Counted from the stretch's first letter, positions 34,392 through 46,215 are shown. The stretch: 64,000 nt of DNA from Holothuria scabra (GCA_037179385.1 CM074187.1:51804879-51868878); one strand, 5' to 3'. The notes: generated from the letters alone by a model not told the origin. Program-made: numbers and translations.

Positions 34392-34730
34392 TACTTGCTT
34401 GTTCGGCATAGCTATGGCCCATACTTGTTTGTTCAGCATAGCTATGGCCTATACTTGCTTGTTCAGCATAGCTTTGGACCATCCTTGCTTGTTCAGCGTA
34501 GCTATGGCCCATCCTTCCTTGTTCAGCATAGCTATGGCCCATACTTGTTTGTTCAGCATAGCTATGGGCCAGCATAGTTTTGGCCCATACTTGCTTGTTC
34601 AGCATAGCTATATGGCCCATACTTGCTTGTTCAGCATAGCTATGGCCCATTCTTGCTTGTTCAGCATAGCTATGGCCCATACTTGTTTGTTCAGCATAGC
34701 TATGGCTCATGATCCTTGCTTTTCCAGCTA
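34392..34730. repeat. 30-bp minisatellite, right block (~11 units)
   Basis: Same unit and phase as the left block, with one internal deletion near 34566-34580. Confidence 0.96.
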
Positions 34731-37296
34731 GCTAAGTGGTATTATGTTTTTTTTTTTCAAATTTCTAACTCGACTTCAAAAGTGAAAGTTATCTGAAAAA
34801 AAAAGACTTTTCAAGTTCAAGAAACGAAGAAGAAAAGAAAAAAAAATGCAAAACGAATAGAAAAAAGTCGGCAACCCCCACCCAAACAACGACGACAACA
34901 ACAACAACAACAAAACAACGAATACTTAACTTGTTAACCTGTGTTGTCAACTTGTCACGAAATTTAATGATGTAAAATAAAATCATCAATGAAATATTAT
35001 TTTTGATTACTTCAAATAAATTTGTGTTTCCATGAACAAAGGAAGAGTAGGAAGTAGCAAAGGAATTAGTGTAAAATATATAGGCCTATGCACAATATAA
35101 GCAATGGTTATACCATCACAACTTTTGGCGGAAAACAGAAAAATAACTTTGGATTCCTACAATTTGTTTAAGGGAAATATTAATAAAGTAATCAATAAAC
35201 TAAAAAAAAATTACAAAGTATTTTTATATTTAGCTGAGCATTTGTAGGGATATACCGGTTTTTCATTTGATTCAATAAGGCTTTTGTGTAAACGTGTTCA
35301 TTAATTTATAAGAAAAAAAAAGCTTTTCCCTTTCTCTTCTTCAAAGAGAATAAACGGAAAGAAAACGAAGGTGAATGTCACTTACGTACATTTAGAATCA
35401 ACATGAGGGCTGAAACAGACCTCACTGAGTCACTGGATCAATCAATATGATATAATGAACTGTCAGCGCCGTTCACTCTTGTTTATTTAAAGTGTCGAAA
35501 CGTCCTTACGAAGCGAAGGTGTTTGTCCCCCTCATTTTCGGTCAGCTACCAACGTACTTACAGCACTTTGCTTTCATTGCGAATAAGTATTTCAACTGCC
35601 CTCGTAACACAATCATTAAATTGGTTAAATCTGATTCGTAGCTCATTTATAAGGCCAAGAAGAAAAGTGAGATAAATTTTATGAAACACAGTTCAGACGA
35701 CAGAACTTTGCATGAAATCATACAGTCCCCGCGTAATTTTGGTATAACCTTAAATACGGAAGTCGGACATAAACAGTGTCATACATACACAACAAACACA
35801 AAGCATTGAATCATGCATGACAGAGTTGTATATTCATCGCATGGACTACCTTTTATACAACTTGATCATACTGTCATGCATAGGCTACGTACTTTGACAT
35901 AGGATATAGAATTTGAACTATGTGGAGCTTGCCGCTGCAGATACAGTATACTAGTACAGCAGGATCCGTATCAATAAGTCACTTTACTATTGAGCATTGA
36001 CGTGAACTGCCGTGGACTAAACCTATCTAAGTGTTTGGATTATTTCCACGATGCGGATTTTGTACTGAATTCTTGGTTATCATAAAACGATCGTGTGTAT
36101 TTCTGGTGAGAAAGTGTTAACGCTAACTCCTTTCCTGCGCTAAGTGCTAAGGTTAGGCTTAACTTACTGCTGAACGGTATTTAGTAACTTAGCTTAGGCT
36201 AGTACAAATAGGCCAAGTTAGGGCTAACGGCCTAGGCCTAGGCCTAGGCCAATGCTAGTGTAATGACTAATGTCTAATGTCATGATGAGATAAGGATAGG
36301 GCCTACTGTAGGCTTATTTACATCCTAGGCCTAACCAAACCTAGGCTAACTAAGAGTAGGCCTAGTCTTACTTAGCCTTACCTAAACTAGCTAATAGGAA
36401 TGGACAGGCTCTTTGGAAGTTTGCTGAACTGAACGAAGTCGCCTACTCTACAGCTAAGTTAGACCTAACTTAACTTAGGCCTAGGCCTACATTTTAGTAG
36501 GTCTAAGGATATTGTTCTTAATTTGTATAAGCAGTTGGTAAGGCCCATGTTGACTTAGTCACTGAACATGACCGTATAATCCGCTCGTTGTAGTCACTCC
36601 TTACTACGGTCACTGGCCTACATGTACAAAAGTAACGACGTTTTAAGCCAAAACAACAAACTGAGCTCAAATTACGACGGTATGGTTCATAGAACAGATT
36701 TGAGTTAATATAATGATTTTGAGCATTCTTAAATACCACTTATACTTTCTGGAATGTTTAATACCAGTAAATTCATAGCAAAAGGCAGGAAAAATGTGGT
36801 GCCATCCTTCGCAGTAACATCGACACCTTGATCGTCTGATGATGGGAAGGACTTCCGCTAGACAAGCTGTCGAAGACCAATTAGTAAGTGCGGCTAGTCA
36901 ATACTTGTACTTCATATAGTAAGCTCTCTGTACATTACGAAATTGTACAGTCACTGTGTGGGCTTCCCTGTTTTATATGAGATCACATGACAAACACTGA
37001 CTTCTTCTACTGAAAAAATACTCTGCATAGGCTTAACGTTACTCGCAGAATTATCCAGCCAAAATTTCCCTCTTAAAGGTCTTATTTCATTAAGAGACTT
37101 GTGTGGAAGGTGAATGTGATGACAAAGATCATCTGTGGAAAGTTTGGTGAGAAAAGGTATTTTTTGGGGGACGTGAGGGATGCCTACTCATGCGTGAGTA
37201 CGCAAATGAGCTGTGTTTTTGTGCATACCGGGCAAGGGCCCAGAAGTGAAGTGTATAGCATAGGAATGTAATGCTTGGTCCAGTTCAAGGGCTAAT
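34731..37296. other. No gene recognised; TAGGCCTA-rich
   Basis: Low-complexity A/C-rich runs at 34790-34920. From 36180 to 36500 the sequence is rich in CTAGGCCTA, with a perfect 22-base palindrome of GGCCTA units at 36229-36250. A non-coding first exon around 35900-36120, followed by GGTGAG, is imaginable but unsupported. Confidence 0.5.
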
Positions 37297-37789
37297 GTTG
37301 ACTATGCAGCTCAGACTTGGAGCCCCTTCTATGAAAAGGACAAGTTTCTTTTAGAGCAAAGTCAGAGGAGAGCCACTCACCTTGTAGTTATACCTGAGGT
37401 GAGAAATTTACCTTATCATGCTAGGGCCTAGGCTTAAACATCTTGGGCTTACCACTTTGGAGCTGAGTCGGATAAGGGGGGACATGCTTCAGGTTTACAA
37501 GTTTCTTTCTGAAAGGAATCCCCTTTTGGCTTGTAGTTATTTAAGGGTTCCAAGTAATTCTCGGGTTCATGGGCATTGTAAAAAGCTGGAAAAGCCTTTT
37601 GCAAGGCTTGACATTAGGAAGTTTTGTTTCTGCCATACAGTTGTCAACGAGTGGAATCGTCTGCCTGATTGGGTAATTAACTCCCTGTCAGTTCACTGCT
37701 TTAAGGTTAACATTGACAAACTTTCTTCCATGACTGGTTCTGGTTGGATACTACAAGCAGTTCTCTGCAAACGGGATATACGGTGGTAG
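37297..37789 (+). pseudogene. CR1/L2-like LINE relic (3' end of ORF2)
   Basis: Reads YAAQTWSPFYEKDKFLLEQS then QRRATHLV, and NLPYHAR. After a frameshift near 37420 it continues RLKHLGLTTLELSRIRGDML, QVYKFLSE, LDIRKFCFCHTVVNEWNRLP and FKVNIDKL. This is the region C-terminal to the reverse-transcriptase fingers and palm in CR1/L2-type elements. It is frameshifted, lacks the catalytic core and is non-functional. Confidence 0.9.
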
Positions 37790-37965
37790 GTGTGTGGTAG
37801 AATCTGATTGTTTTGGGCTATAGCCTAGTCTAGGTTTGGTGGTTTGACTTTTGATTAGGGCTTGGACTTCAGGGCATCTTATGGGACCTTGGCCCTTCTT
37901 TGCCCTTCAACCTGTTATCAGGCCTTGAAGGACACTTGTTTCGCTAAGCGCTAAGCGACCAAGAA

Positions 37966-38151
37966 TGTGGGAGCAGCCAAGTTGGCTTGTGAATTACAAC
38001 TTCACGTCGGGTGGCAACCAATTCAAATTTGGTATTTTTTAAAGGCCAGTTCAGATGGGAAAACTGTAGATTGCTCTTGGATGAAAAACCCACCTTACTT
38101 TGACCCGGCCAGGAATCGAACTCCCGGTTGCTAAGCTTCATTGCTTCAAAT
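37966..38151 (-). mobile_element. tRNA-derived SINE, body and B box (left piece, split by hAT element)
   Basis: On the minus strand GGGAGTTCGATTCCTGG is a B box. The body TCATCCAAGAGCAATCTACA and TTTCCCATCTGAACTGGCC follows. The remaining head with A box lies at 41329-41368, beyond the inserted element. Confidence 0.78.
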
Positions 38152-38987
38152 CAGGGTTGTCGATTTTTTTTATTTTTTTAAAAAAATAAAAAAATCCGAT
38201 TTTAATGATTTTAATCAGATTTTTTTGATTTTTTAAAATTTCTAAAAGGTATGATGTCACAAACTTTCCTGGATGCTGGTGTGTACTCCATAACCTATCA
38301 AAATGAAGTTTTCTGCTTCCAGGGTTATCATTAGCAAAACAAAAGGAAAAAAAATGTATGGGAAAATAAAAATATTTATAGCCCACTGTTGCAGTGTATA
38401 CAAGAAACATGCAAGACAACCCCTCCACTGTTCATTATAATATGGGACACATGACTGAAGTATTGTGGTGTATAAAAAATTTGGTGCATACTGTAGTGCA
38501 TACAAAGACAGTGATTTCAAAAAGAGAAAATTTGTAGAAAATAACAATATATATTCCCAAAAGAAAATGCTGACTGAACAATACACACCAACAATCCTTT
38601 GAGATAGTATTGAGTAGGTTGTGGGCATACAGTATACAGTATTTTGAACTAGGGAGTCTAATTAATTCCTGGTTGAAACATTACTGGGGTACTCATCCTT
38701 GTAACTGAACTCATTGCACATTGGTTTAGTGGCAGATGAACTGGCAATTGCTTACATGGTGTAGAACTTTTTGGCATACTGTACAGCAAAATCAATCCAT
38801 CTATCAGTTTTCAATATTTCTTTTACTTGGACTTGGTAAAATCTCATTGGATACTGGTTTGGGTCTGTTATGAGGGTTGGTGAAACACAAAAAAATTGAA
38901 TCCCATGTCTGGTTCATAGAGTAGGCTTCAGTAAGAATTTCATAAGCATCCTTGTCTTTGAATCACCCCAAAGTGAGCACCTTACAC

Positions 38988-40842
38988 CAGGGTTCTAGCC
39001 AGCCCATTTTAACCGGGCGGTGCGCCCGGTTTGAATTTAACATCGCTTCTCAGCGCCCAGTTTGAAAGTTATCCGCCCAGTTTGAAAAGTTATCTGCCCA
39101 GTTTGAAAAGCTGTGCTCCTAGTTTAAATTGTTATAAATTGTAAAGCGTTACCAGAACATACGGACTTCATTAAAACCAACGCAAACATAATCACAAAAA
39201 CTTGAGATTAATTTCGCTCACACCAGCCCGACTACAATCGAAACAGAATTACTTTTCTTGCGGCCCAACTCTGCATAATGTAGGCCGGCTAGCCCTTCAT
39301 GTAAACAGTGCCTAGCCTGCATAGCATGCACATACGACTGTACTTTACTCACGGTAGTTTGGATATTGGTCACAACGACGCAACGTATGGAATTAAGGAA
39401 CCCACGAGGCCGCTAGTCCTGTGTTTCCTTTACTTTTGTAGCTTGGAAGCAGCGGGCACAGCTATGAACACAACGTTGATTGGTTGTTTTGTACAGGAGC
39501 TTTTGTAAGCTTCACGAATGACCACCCTCCGATGTGTTAGACATGTTCAATGTATGGAAGCCTTTGGCAATGCAACGATGTTTAATACACAATGGTACAT
39601 GTACAGTACCGTGGGTTTGAGAAGGCCGTTCTACGTAAAGTGTAACATAATATTTGTGCATTGAAAGGTTGTGCAACTGCAATGTGCAAAGTCTTATTGC
39701 ATCCATCAATAGCCTTTTATCTACAGTTCATTTTCAAAAGTGTTCTAATCGAGTCTGTGTATGGAGTAGGCACTTATTACGGTGTATAAATTATAGGCCG
39801 CCGGCAACTTCATTTAGTAAAGAAGTATTTTAGTGGGTTGTACAACTCTTGCTTCCAAATTTCTGTGAAGTTCAAAATATCTCTTGCTGTACTATCACAC
39901 GGTATCTACATTGCACTCTGACCGCCGAGGAAAACTTTTCCAGAAACAAGAATGCAGCGCGTTTGCCACAGCTGTGTTTATGGAAGATATGTGACGAAAC
40001 ACACACTTAAGTCAATACAATTTTCTCGCCACGTGTTCACGAAATGAGCAGGGAGCAAGGCCCTCCCACATCACGCACAGCGGAAGATCTTGTTCGTTGT
40101 GGTATTTGCAGACATAGGTAATGGCCAAACACGTATTGTTTCAGACCAAACCATTGCTAGCCAAGTGGGGTGATCTGTTACTTTTGGCTATTTCTGCCGC
40201 AGTGAATTTCGGAGTTCTTTACGATGCATGTACGTTTGTACATGGAGCTAACACATTAGCTCCATTGTACTGCACTAATGTGTAGAGTCAATTACAATGC
40301 TGCGTCAGTCTAGTGAGTGAAAGCGGGTTTTACTTGTATAAAATCGGGGATCCCTTTAGCTTTAGGTAAGTGTCAATTTCTTCCCAAACTTCGAGTGCAA
40401 CAGTCTTATTTACAGTGTAACATAATATACTGAAGATCCGTGCCAAAATATGACACAACTTTTAGAGTCTTCCCACCGAAGTACCATACAGTAGGGAGCG
40501 ACATGCATCGTAGCAGTAGCTGTGCACTAAGAATAGTCAGTCACGTACGTATGGCCATAAAAAAGAATCTGTTTACATGTCAAAATTATTCTCAAAAAGA
40601 GCATGAATTTGAAGCAGTTTGCAGCTCCTGAAATGCGTAATATCGCAGAGCTTCCGGGGGCTTCGCCCCCTGGACCCCCACCAGGGGCTTTGCCCCTGGA
40701 CCCCACAAGGGGCCCTAAGGCGGGCCCTTGACCCCACGCCGAATGGGCGATCGCTTCGCGATCGCGTCAATGCCTTCGGCATCGATGAGGATAGTTTGAT
40801 CGATGTCTGCCCGGTTTGGCAAAAAACCTGGCTAGAACCCTG
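38988..40842. mobile_element. Inner 1855-bp transposon with CAGGGTTCTAGCCAG ends
   Basis: CAGGGTTCTAGCCAG at the left and CTGGCTAGAACCCTG at the right are perfect inverted repeats. TACAC flanks both sides (38983-38987 and 40843-40847), suggesting a 5-bp duplication, as in some hAT relatives. It carries the GC-rich hairpin module near its right end. No transposase. Confidence 0.85.
40646..40795. repeat. GC-rich module of consecutive hairpins
   Basis: CCGGGGGCTTCGCCCCCTGG, CCAGGGGCTTTGCCCCTGG, GCGATCGCTTCGCGATCGC and GATGCCTTCGGCATC follow one another, mostly with CTTCG-type loops. It is much richer in GC than the surrounding AT-rich DNA. A partial copy is at 30897-31010. Confidence 0.88.
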
Positions 40843-41328
40843 TACACTCCACTGTGGTACAGTATTACTAAAATATGAGGTATTTCCAAATTCCAACTTG
40901 TTGCCAGGACAGTGTTTGTGGAGAAGTTAGCATGCTGTACCTAGCCTACACTGCCTAATACTTAAAGTTTTATTTGAGGGTCCTACTGTCCTCAACCAAA
41001 TTCAGTAAAAATCTCATGATCACTATGACATTTCCAATGAAATACGGTACATCTCAATTGAACTGTAATATTGACAGACTATGGGGTCAATACTGATGCA
41101 TCTCTTACTAGGGGTGCACATTGATTTTAATCATTCTAAACTGTGTTGTTTCTTCAAATTAGTTGAATTCAGTGAATAAATCAATCATTAATATCTTTTC
41201 CTGTCTATAAATGAAATTTTTCCAATGAAGTGATTTAAATCACTGATTTTTTTGAAAAAAATCATTTGATTAAAATCGCAATTTAAATCAGTGATTTTAG
41301 TCAGGGCGATTACAATCAAACAACCCTG

Positions 41329-41368
41329 CTTCAAATGCCACCGCCTTTATCCACACCGCCATAGTAGC
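41329..41368 (-). mobile_element. tRNA-derived SINE, head with A box (right piece)
   Basis: The minus strand reads TGGCGGTGTGGATAAAGGCG then GTGGCATTTGAAG, an A-box region. Joined at the CTTCAAAT duplication it restores a continuous tRNA-like head with the left piece. Confidence 0.75.
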
Positions 41369-42780
41369 CTAAGCTAAGGCCTAACTTAAGTAAATAGAAT
41401 GCAGTGAATAATGAATGTGTCGTTAGGCCTATTGTAGGGCATTCTATGGGGGCCTTTTGTTAGTCTAGCTTTTCACCCTACAGTAGCCAAGGCTAGAGCT
41501 ACATTCCACTTTCATCCATCCATGGAGGGAATTTGGAGTAATCATAAAGTGGGGTATGCCGTACATCACCTCATTGTGGCACTAGCCTGGTTAGCTTAGG
41601 CCAAGGTAGGCCTATGGAACATTCTTACTTGTTTTCTCAATGATCAAAGAATGGCCACCCAGTACCAGTTACTCTCTGGCAAGTGCATAGGTTGTCTTAC
41701 TGTAGCATTCTAAACCAAATATAGACTATTCATAAAACACACGTTGAGACAGCTTGCTATACACTGCCAAGGGCTAGTTACAAATTATCCATGATTCTTC
41801 ACCTCAGACCCTAGCCTAGATACTTCATATGACCCTCAAGAACATTCTCATGTTTTTGTAACTAATACTGTGAATGAAATGATTATTCATCTACACAGTG
41901 AACCAAAAAGGTATATATGCCCTATACAACAGCAATCTAATGCCTAATGCACAATTAGTAATTTATCAATTTTGTAAGATTCCTTTAAAATATGATGGGA
42001 CAGATGATGCACATTTGGTGCAACATTTGAAGAACTATATAGTCTAGTCCTGCCTCACCACTCAAACAACATGACGCATATTTGACTGACTGCTGCCCCT
42101 GGGTCAGACGGTGTCCTACAATGGAAAGTTTTCATTTTGTGCAAATTTATGTGACTGGAGATTTTTAGCAAATGCACAACTGAAGCTCAAAATCTTCTAA
42201 AGTTACACACCTGCTGGAACAAATGTAAAGGTTGTTTGAACATGGGGAATTATTTCCTTTAAAACAAACCCCGGAACTTTGACCCCCAAAACACCATGTT
42301 CTTCTTGTTTGTTCAGCCACCAATTGTTGGTTTTAAATAGAGGAAGATTGAACGAGCAGGTCATACATCTGTCGGCTCTGTGCCAGATAGAAAATAGAAA
42401 TGTTCTAATCATGTGAGGATTAGTTCCAAGTTCCTACTTATTTTTCTGTTCAGTATGGTGTGACAGATGAACCACCTCTAACTTTAGCTACAAAACACAG
42501 AGCTACTCTGCCTTTTGGGGTAAGCTAGAGTAAGAGAGGGTTGAAAAGGGTCATTTTACACAATGTCATTGTCATTCATTGAACACAAGTTGGAGAGGAG
42601 ATACATAAACCCTGCTTGAAAGGAGATTCAAGATTGAGTGTGGCAAACGGCCAGTTTATGAATATCCGGAGGGTCACATTATGACTTGGGAGGTGCTTTG
42701 AGAAACTGCCATGTGTTTGAAGAGGCTTTTATGATGGTAGGGATTAGCTTGATTATGATTTAATGTTATATGTGCTGTTT
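41369..42780. other. No gene recognised
   Basis: No exon, repeat boundary or RNA gene that I can support. Confidence 0.55.
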
Positions 42781-43018
42781 CCATTGACAATAGGGTAGAT
42801 GGAGTTTTACAGCCAAGCTTCCAACACATAAGCTGGCCACGGCCTTTTTTCCAGTTGTGGTTAACTGGTTCGTTTTCGGTACTTCATTGCTAATGCTGAG
42901 CACCAAGCACAATGGCAGGTTATATTTTAAAGTTTTCTGTATGACCCAGCAAGGAGTCAAACTCGCAACCTCCCGACTGTAAGTCTGATGCTCTAACCAC
43001 TTGACCATGCAGAGGTGG
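42781..43018 (-). mobile_element. SINE (CCAACCAATTGG body family), best-preserved copy
   Basis: The minus strand begins CTGCATGGTCAAGTGGTTAG, then AGCATCAGAC, a clear tRNA A-box region, and GAGTTTGACTCC, a B box. The shared body follows: GTGCTTGGTGCTCAGCATTA and CAGTTAACCACAACTGG. Confidence 0.85.
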
Positions 43019-43249
43019 GGCTACCATTGCCAATAGGTGGCCCCGCCTATTGTAGTTGGAGTAAGTCTCAGTTGGTCTGAACAGGCATTATCTGAGTTGG
43101 AGTAACTCTGGGTTAAAATGCGGATACAACTTTTCAAGGTTGAAGTAAAAGGCAATTTGGTGAAAATGACATTGGAACTGATAAGACCATGCCAGTAAAC
43201 AAATTTAAAAGGCTCATCTTTTTGCCATAAACTACAAGTTTAGTAGTTA

Positions 43250-43500
43250 GTCCACAGAGTTTCTCAAAATTTGACAAAGCTCTTTCATTGGCTGCTACAG
43301 TAGTTCAAAAAATACAGAGTATCAAACTCATTATACTGTACTCATTGTACTGTACTGAAAGTGCTTTGAATATACATTGAGGTCAGATTGTAAAATGATA
43401 CTCGACTTGCCCACCCAGAAGCAATAAACTGAGATTGTGTCTGAATGAGGACGAATTTTACACAGTTGTGGGAGGGGCTTAAGTTAGGAGGTTAGGAGAA
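43250..43500. mobile_element. Partial inverse copy of the TTAA MITE CTCACCCCAA family
   Basis: GCAATAAACTGAGATTGTGT and GGGAGGGGCTTAAGTTAGGA are inverse matches to the elements at 44037-44728 and 52823-53123. Confidence 0.5.
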
Positions 43501-44129
43501 TTGGAACTGTTGTAGTGAGAGGATTGGACCATCCAACATGTAACATAGACAGCAACGGAAAATGATGAAAATAAAATTGAAAAATTATAATTTAGTGCTT
43601 GCTGAAAGAGCAGAATATTCGTAAAATGTGCAACTCTCAAAACAGTCAAACAAAATGGCAAATTTTATAAAGATACTCCTGGCTGAAGGAATTACATAGT
43701 GTAAGGTATGCCTACTATTTTACTCAAAAGCAAAGAAACTGCTTTGCACCATCCTTTGACTTGCCAAATCCTTTGTAATGTGTCACATATTCATGTCTCA
43801 AGATACAGTACACTATCATTCCTGGTATTCATACCTGATACTAGTATGGTGTCTCAAGGCTACAGTAGGTCAATCTATGAGAGACAGGAGGACAGGGTAG
43901 GATTAGAAGTCTCCAGACATATTATTATGCATGATATCGTGCTACAGATTTGATCCTCTCACAAATTGGCTTGGTGGGATATGGATGGGAATGAAAAATG
44001 AACAAATTTTGTCAGTTCATTGATAATATGCATTAAAAGGACTAATTCCCTCACCCCAAACAGTCCCAATGTTCCTAACCTACTTACTTAAGCCCCTCCC
44101 ACAAAGTTCTGTTTAAAAGGAGAACCTAC

Positions 44130-44515
44130 TGTCTTGTGCTTTAATAGTGCTCAGCAGTAGAAATGGAGAAGGGAAAATAAGCATGTGAGCCACAACTGGA
44201 AAAAGGCTGTGGCTGGCTCGACTTAAAGGTCAAGAGTAGTCCCCAACCAAATCTCATAATTTTCCTCCTTTTTCTCTTCAAACCATATTTTGTAATATTT
44301 TGGAACTTCAGTATTGCATTCAAGGTAAACCGGGCAGTTACTAAATGGTACATTTGAGGAGAAAAAATCTTGTAACATGATCCTCAAGATCCAATCATGA
44401 AACAGGACAGTCTACTACACTACTTCATGTTTGGGGGGGGGGGGGGGGACTGCTCTTGCCCTTTAAATCAGTTGGTTAGAAACTGGGTTGTTAAACTTTA
44501 TCTAACCCAGCCTTC
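44130..44515 (+). mobile_element. SINE (CCAACCAATTGG body family) interrupted by a TTAA MITE
   Basis: The left part GTGAGCCACAACTGGAAAAA then GGCTGTGGCTGGCTCGACTT and the right part ATCAGTTGGTTAGAAACTGG belong together when compared with the 6205 and 42781 copies. The tRNA head is lost. Confidence 0.7.
44227..44462. mobile_element. TTAA-flanked MITE (same family as 3531-3786), innermost of three
   Basis: TTAA at 44223-44226 and 44463-44466. AGGTCAAGAGTAGTCCCC and GGGGACTGCTCTTGCCCT are inverted ends. The interior ATCATGAAACAGGACAGTCT matches the 3531 copy in inverse orientation. Confidence 0.85.
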
Positions 44516-44732
44516 ATCCAGACACAATCTCAGCTTGTTGCTTCAGTACAGGGTGACCATACAAGCAAGACCCCAGTGTTAAAATCAAAACACTGTTGGT
44601 ACAGTGTGTAATATGAGCTACAGTATTCTGCATATTTCAAACTAGCTGTCAATCAAAGAACTGTTTGTTAATTAAGAATTTTTGTGGACTACATTAGTTG
44701 TAGTTTGGGGTGAGAGTTGGCTCTCTTTTTAA

Positions 44733-45881
44733 TATTGCTGTGTTTAATGATATACAGTTAATAAGGGTTGTACAGTGTAAATAAAGGGTTAGTCAAGGTA
44801 ATGGTTTTTCTCCACCCCTTGCCTTCTCTCCTCGCTCTCCACTCTTACTCAAACTTCACTTCATGAAGTTCATGTTTGTTGACAGTGCTACTTGGGTATG
44901 AAATAATTTTCTTCACTAATTGGAAAATTTAAACTGTGTCTTAAGCAAGACTGTAATACCACAAACACTTATTTCACTTCAGTGTTAAATCATTCTGCCT
45001 AGACAGTGTGAGTATGTCAAAGTTTACTCATTTCAAGTTTCATTTCAGATTATGACTAACATGAAATTTCTTCTGGGATGAAGCACACTTGCATCACTAT
45101 GCAAAGCAGATTGATCAAACAAATTGTGGAAAAATTCATGCTACCAAGTGACAGTTGTCATGGGAACAGGGAGATATGTCTCCAGCTTGAGTAACCTAAT
45201 CTTGCACTTACTTGAAAATGAAGCATTGCTGATGTATGTAGTTTTGTATACAGATATAATAAGCAGTGTCTTCAACCACTTAATGTGATTAAGAATACTG
45301 GGAATGAATTTTTGTGAGTCACAATAATAAAATGTAAAGTTTGAGTTTGTATTAGAGAAAGTGGAAGAAGTTTGTCTTAGTGTTGTGTATTGTAGGTGTT
45401 TTGAACTTAGACACCTGTGTCTGATTTTGAAGCACTTATTGAAGGGGGTGAACTTACAGACCTGTTTGCCACTATATGGTGGTCAGGGAAATAATGAGTG
45501 TGTAATGTGATTTCTCAAGTTGGCTGGGCATAGCGACCTCCTCAGGACCAGTACAAAACCCTAGAAGCTCTGAGGTGTTAAGAACATCTTAGGGTGAAAA
45601 ATTTATTCTCAGGATGGGCCATTTTGCTAAATTAACAGAAGGGGTTCAGCGTCTTCTAAGGAATCCTTCTAAATTCCATGGGGCAAAGTTTTTGTTGGTG
45701 TAGTCAGTAGGCCCTATGCTTCTTAAATGCCACAAAAGGTTTTGTAGAAGAAGCCAATGCAGCCAGTAAATTAAAACTTTAATACTTACTTGTTGTTCTA
45801 TGTTTTATGTGGGACCTCCTTCTTGCATTCAAGTTGTTAATTTAGTACCCAAAGGCAAAAAGCTCAGTACGCTATGACAGA
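44733..45881. other. No gene recognised
   Basis: AT-rich, no supported feature. Confidence 0.55.
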
Positions 45882-46215
45882 GCCTTCTCCAGGGATTCTG
45901 CCAGAAACACAAAAGGGGGGGGGGGAGGTTATTTCTGCTAATTCCAAGTCCAAAGTGAGGCTGTCCTGCAGTAGGCTAAAGTTATGAGTGGGTTTAGAGG
46001 GTCCAAAATTTACTTCAAGACTTTTTTAAGGTGAAATTTGAAGGTTTTAAAAGGCTATATATTTATGTAACTTAAAGCATTGCTGCAAAAGTTCTTCTTT
46101 TTAAGTAAGACGCTTCGCAAGATATTGATAATTTTCAAATTTTTATGGAAATGAAAAGGGGGAGGAGGGATGTTCCCCACCTTCCTTTGGAAGGGGGTAC
46201 AAATCCTCCTTACCC
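45882..46215. repeat. Dispersed repeat, copy 1 (pair with 62418-62665)
   Basis: GGGATTCTGCCAGAAACAC, a G-run, AAAGTTATGAGTGGGT, TTACTTCAAG and TGAAGGTTTTAA occur in the same order in both copies. Class unknown. A SINE fragment (CCGATTGGCTAGAAACTGAG) follows at 46250. Confidence 0.65.

Larger units (their letters stand above)
38152..41328. mobile_element. hAT-type element inserted in the SINE (exact 8-bp TSD), itself interrupted
   Basis: The ends CAGGGTTGT and ACAACCCTG are inverted, followed inwards by T/A-rich GATTTTAATGATTTTAATCA-type arms. CTTCAAAT at 38144-38151 and 41329-41336 is an exact 8-bp duplication. About 1.3 kb is its own sequence; the rest is the inner element at 38988-40842. 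No transposase frame was seen. Confidence 0.9.
44037..44728. mobile_element. TTAA MITE (CTCACCCCAA family) interrupted by a SINE
   Basis: TTAA at 44033-44036 and 44729-44732. Ends are AAGGACTAATTCCCTCACCC and TTTGGGGTGAGAGTTGG, inverted. The uninterrupted relative is at 52823-53123. The break point lies after CCCCTCCCACAAAG; the text resumes at TTCATCCAGACACAATCTCA. Confidence 0.78.

Noticed and set aside
35900..36120. Non-coding first exon of a plus-strand gene ending at TTCTG|GTGAGA
   Set aside because: Only a single donor-like match; no promoter motif, coding sequence or downstream exon to support it.
42955..43015. A functional tRNA gene on the minus strand
   Set aside because: A and B boxes are present, but the cloverleaf is imperfect and the sequence continues into a repeated SINE body seen at several other sites.
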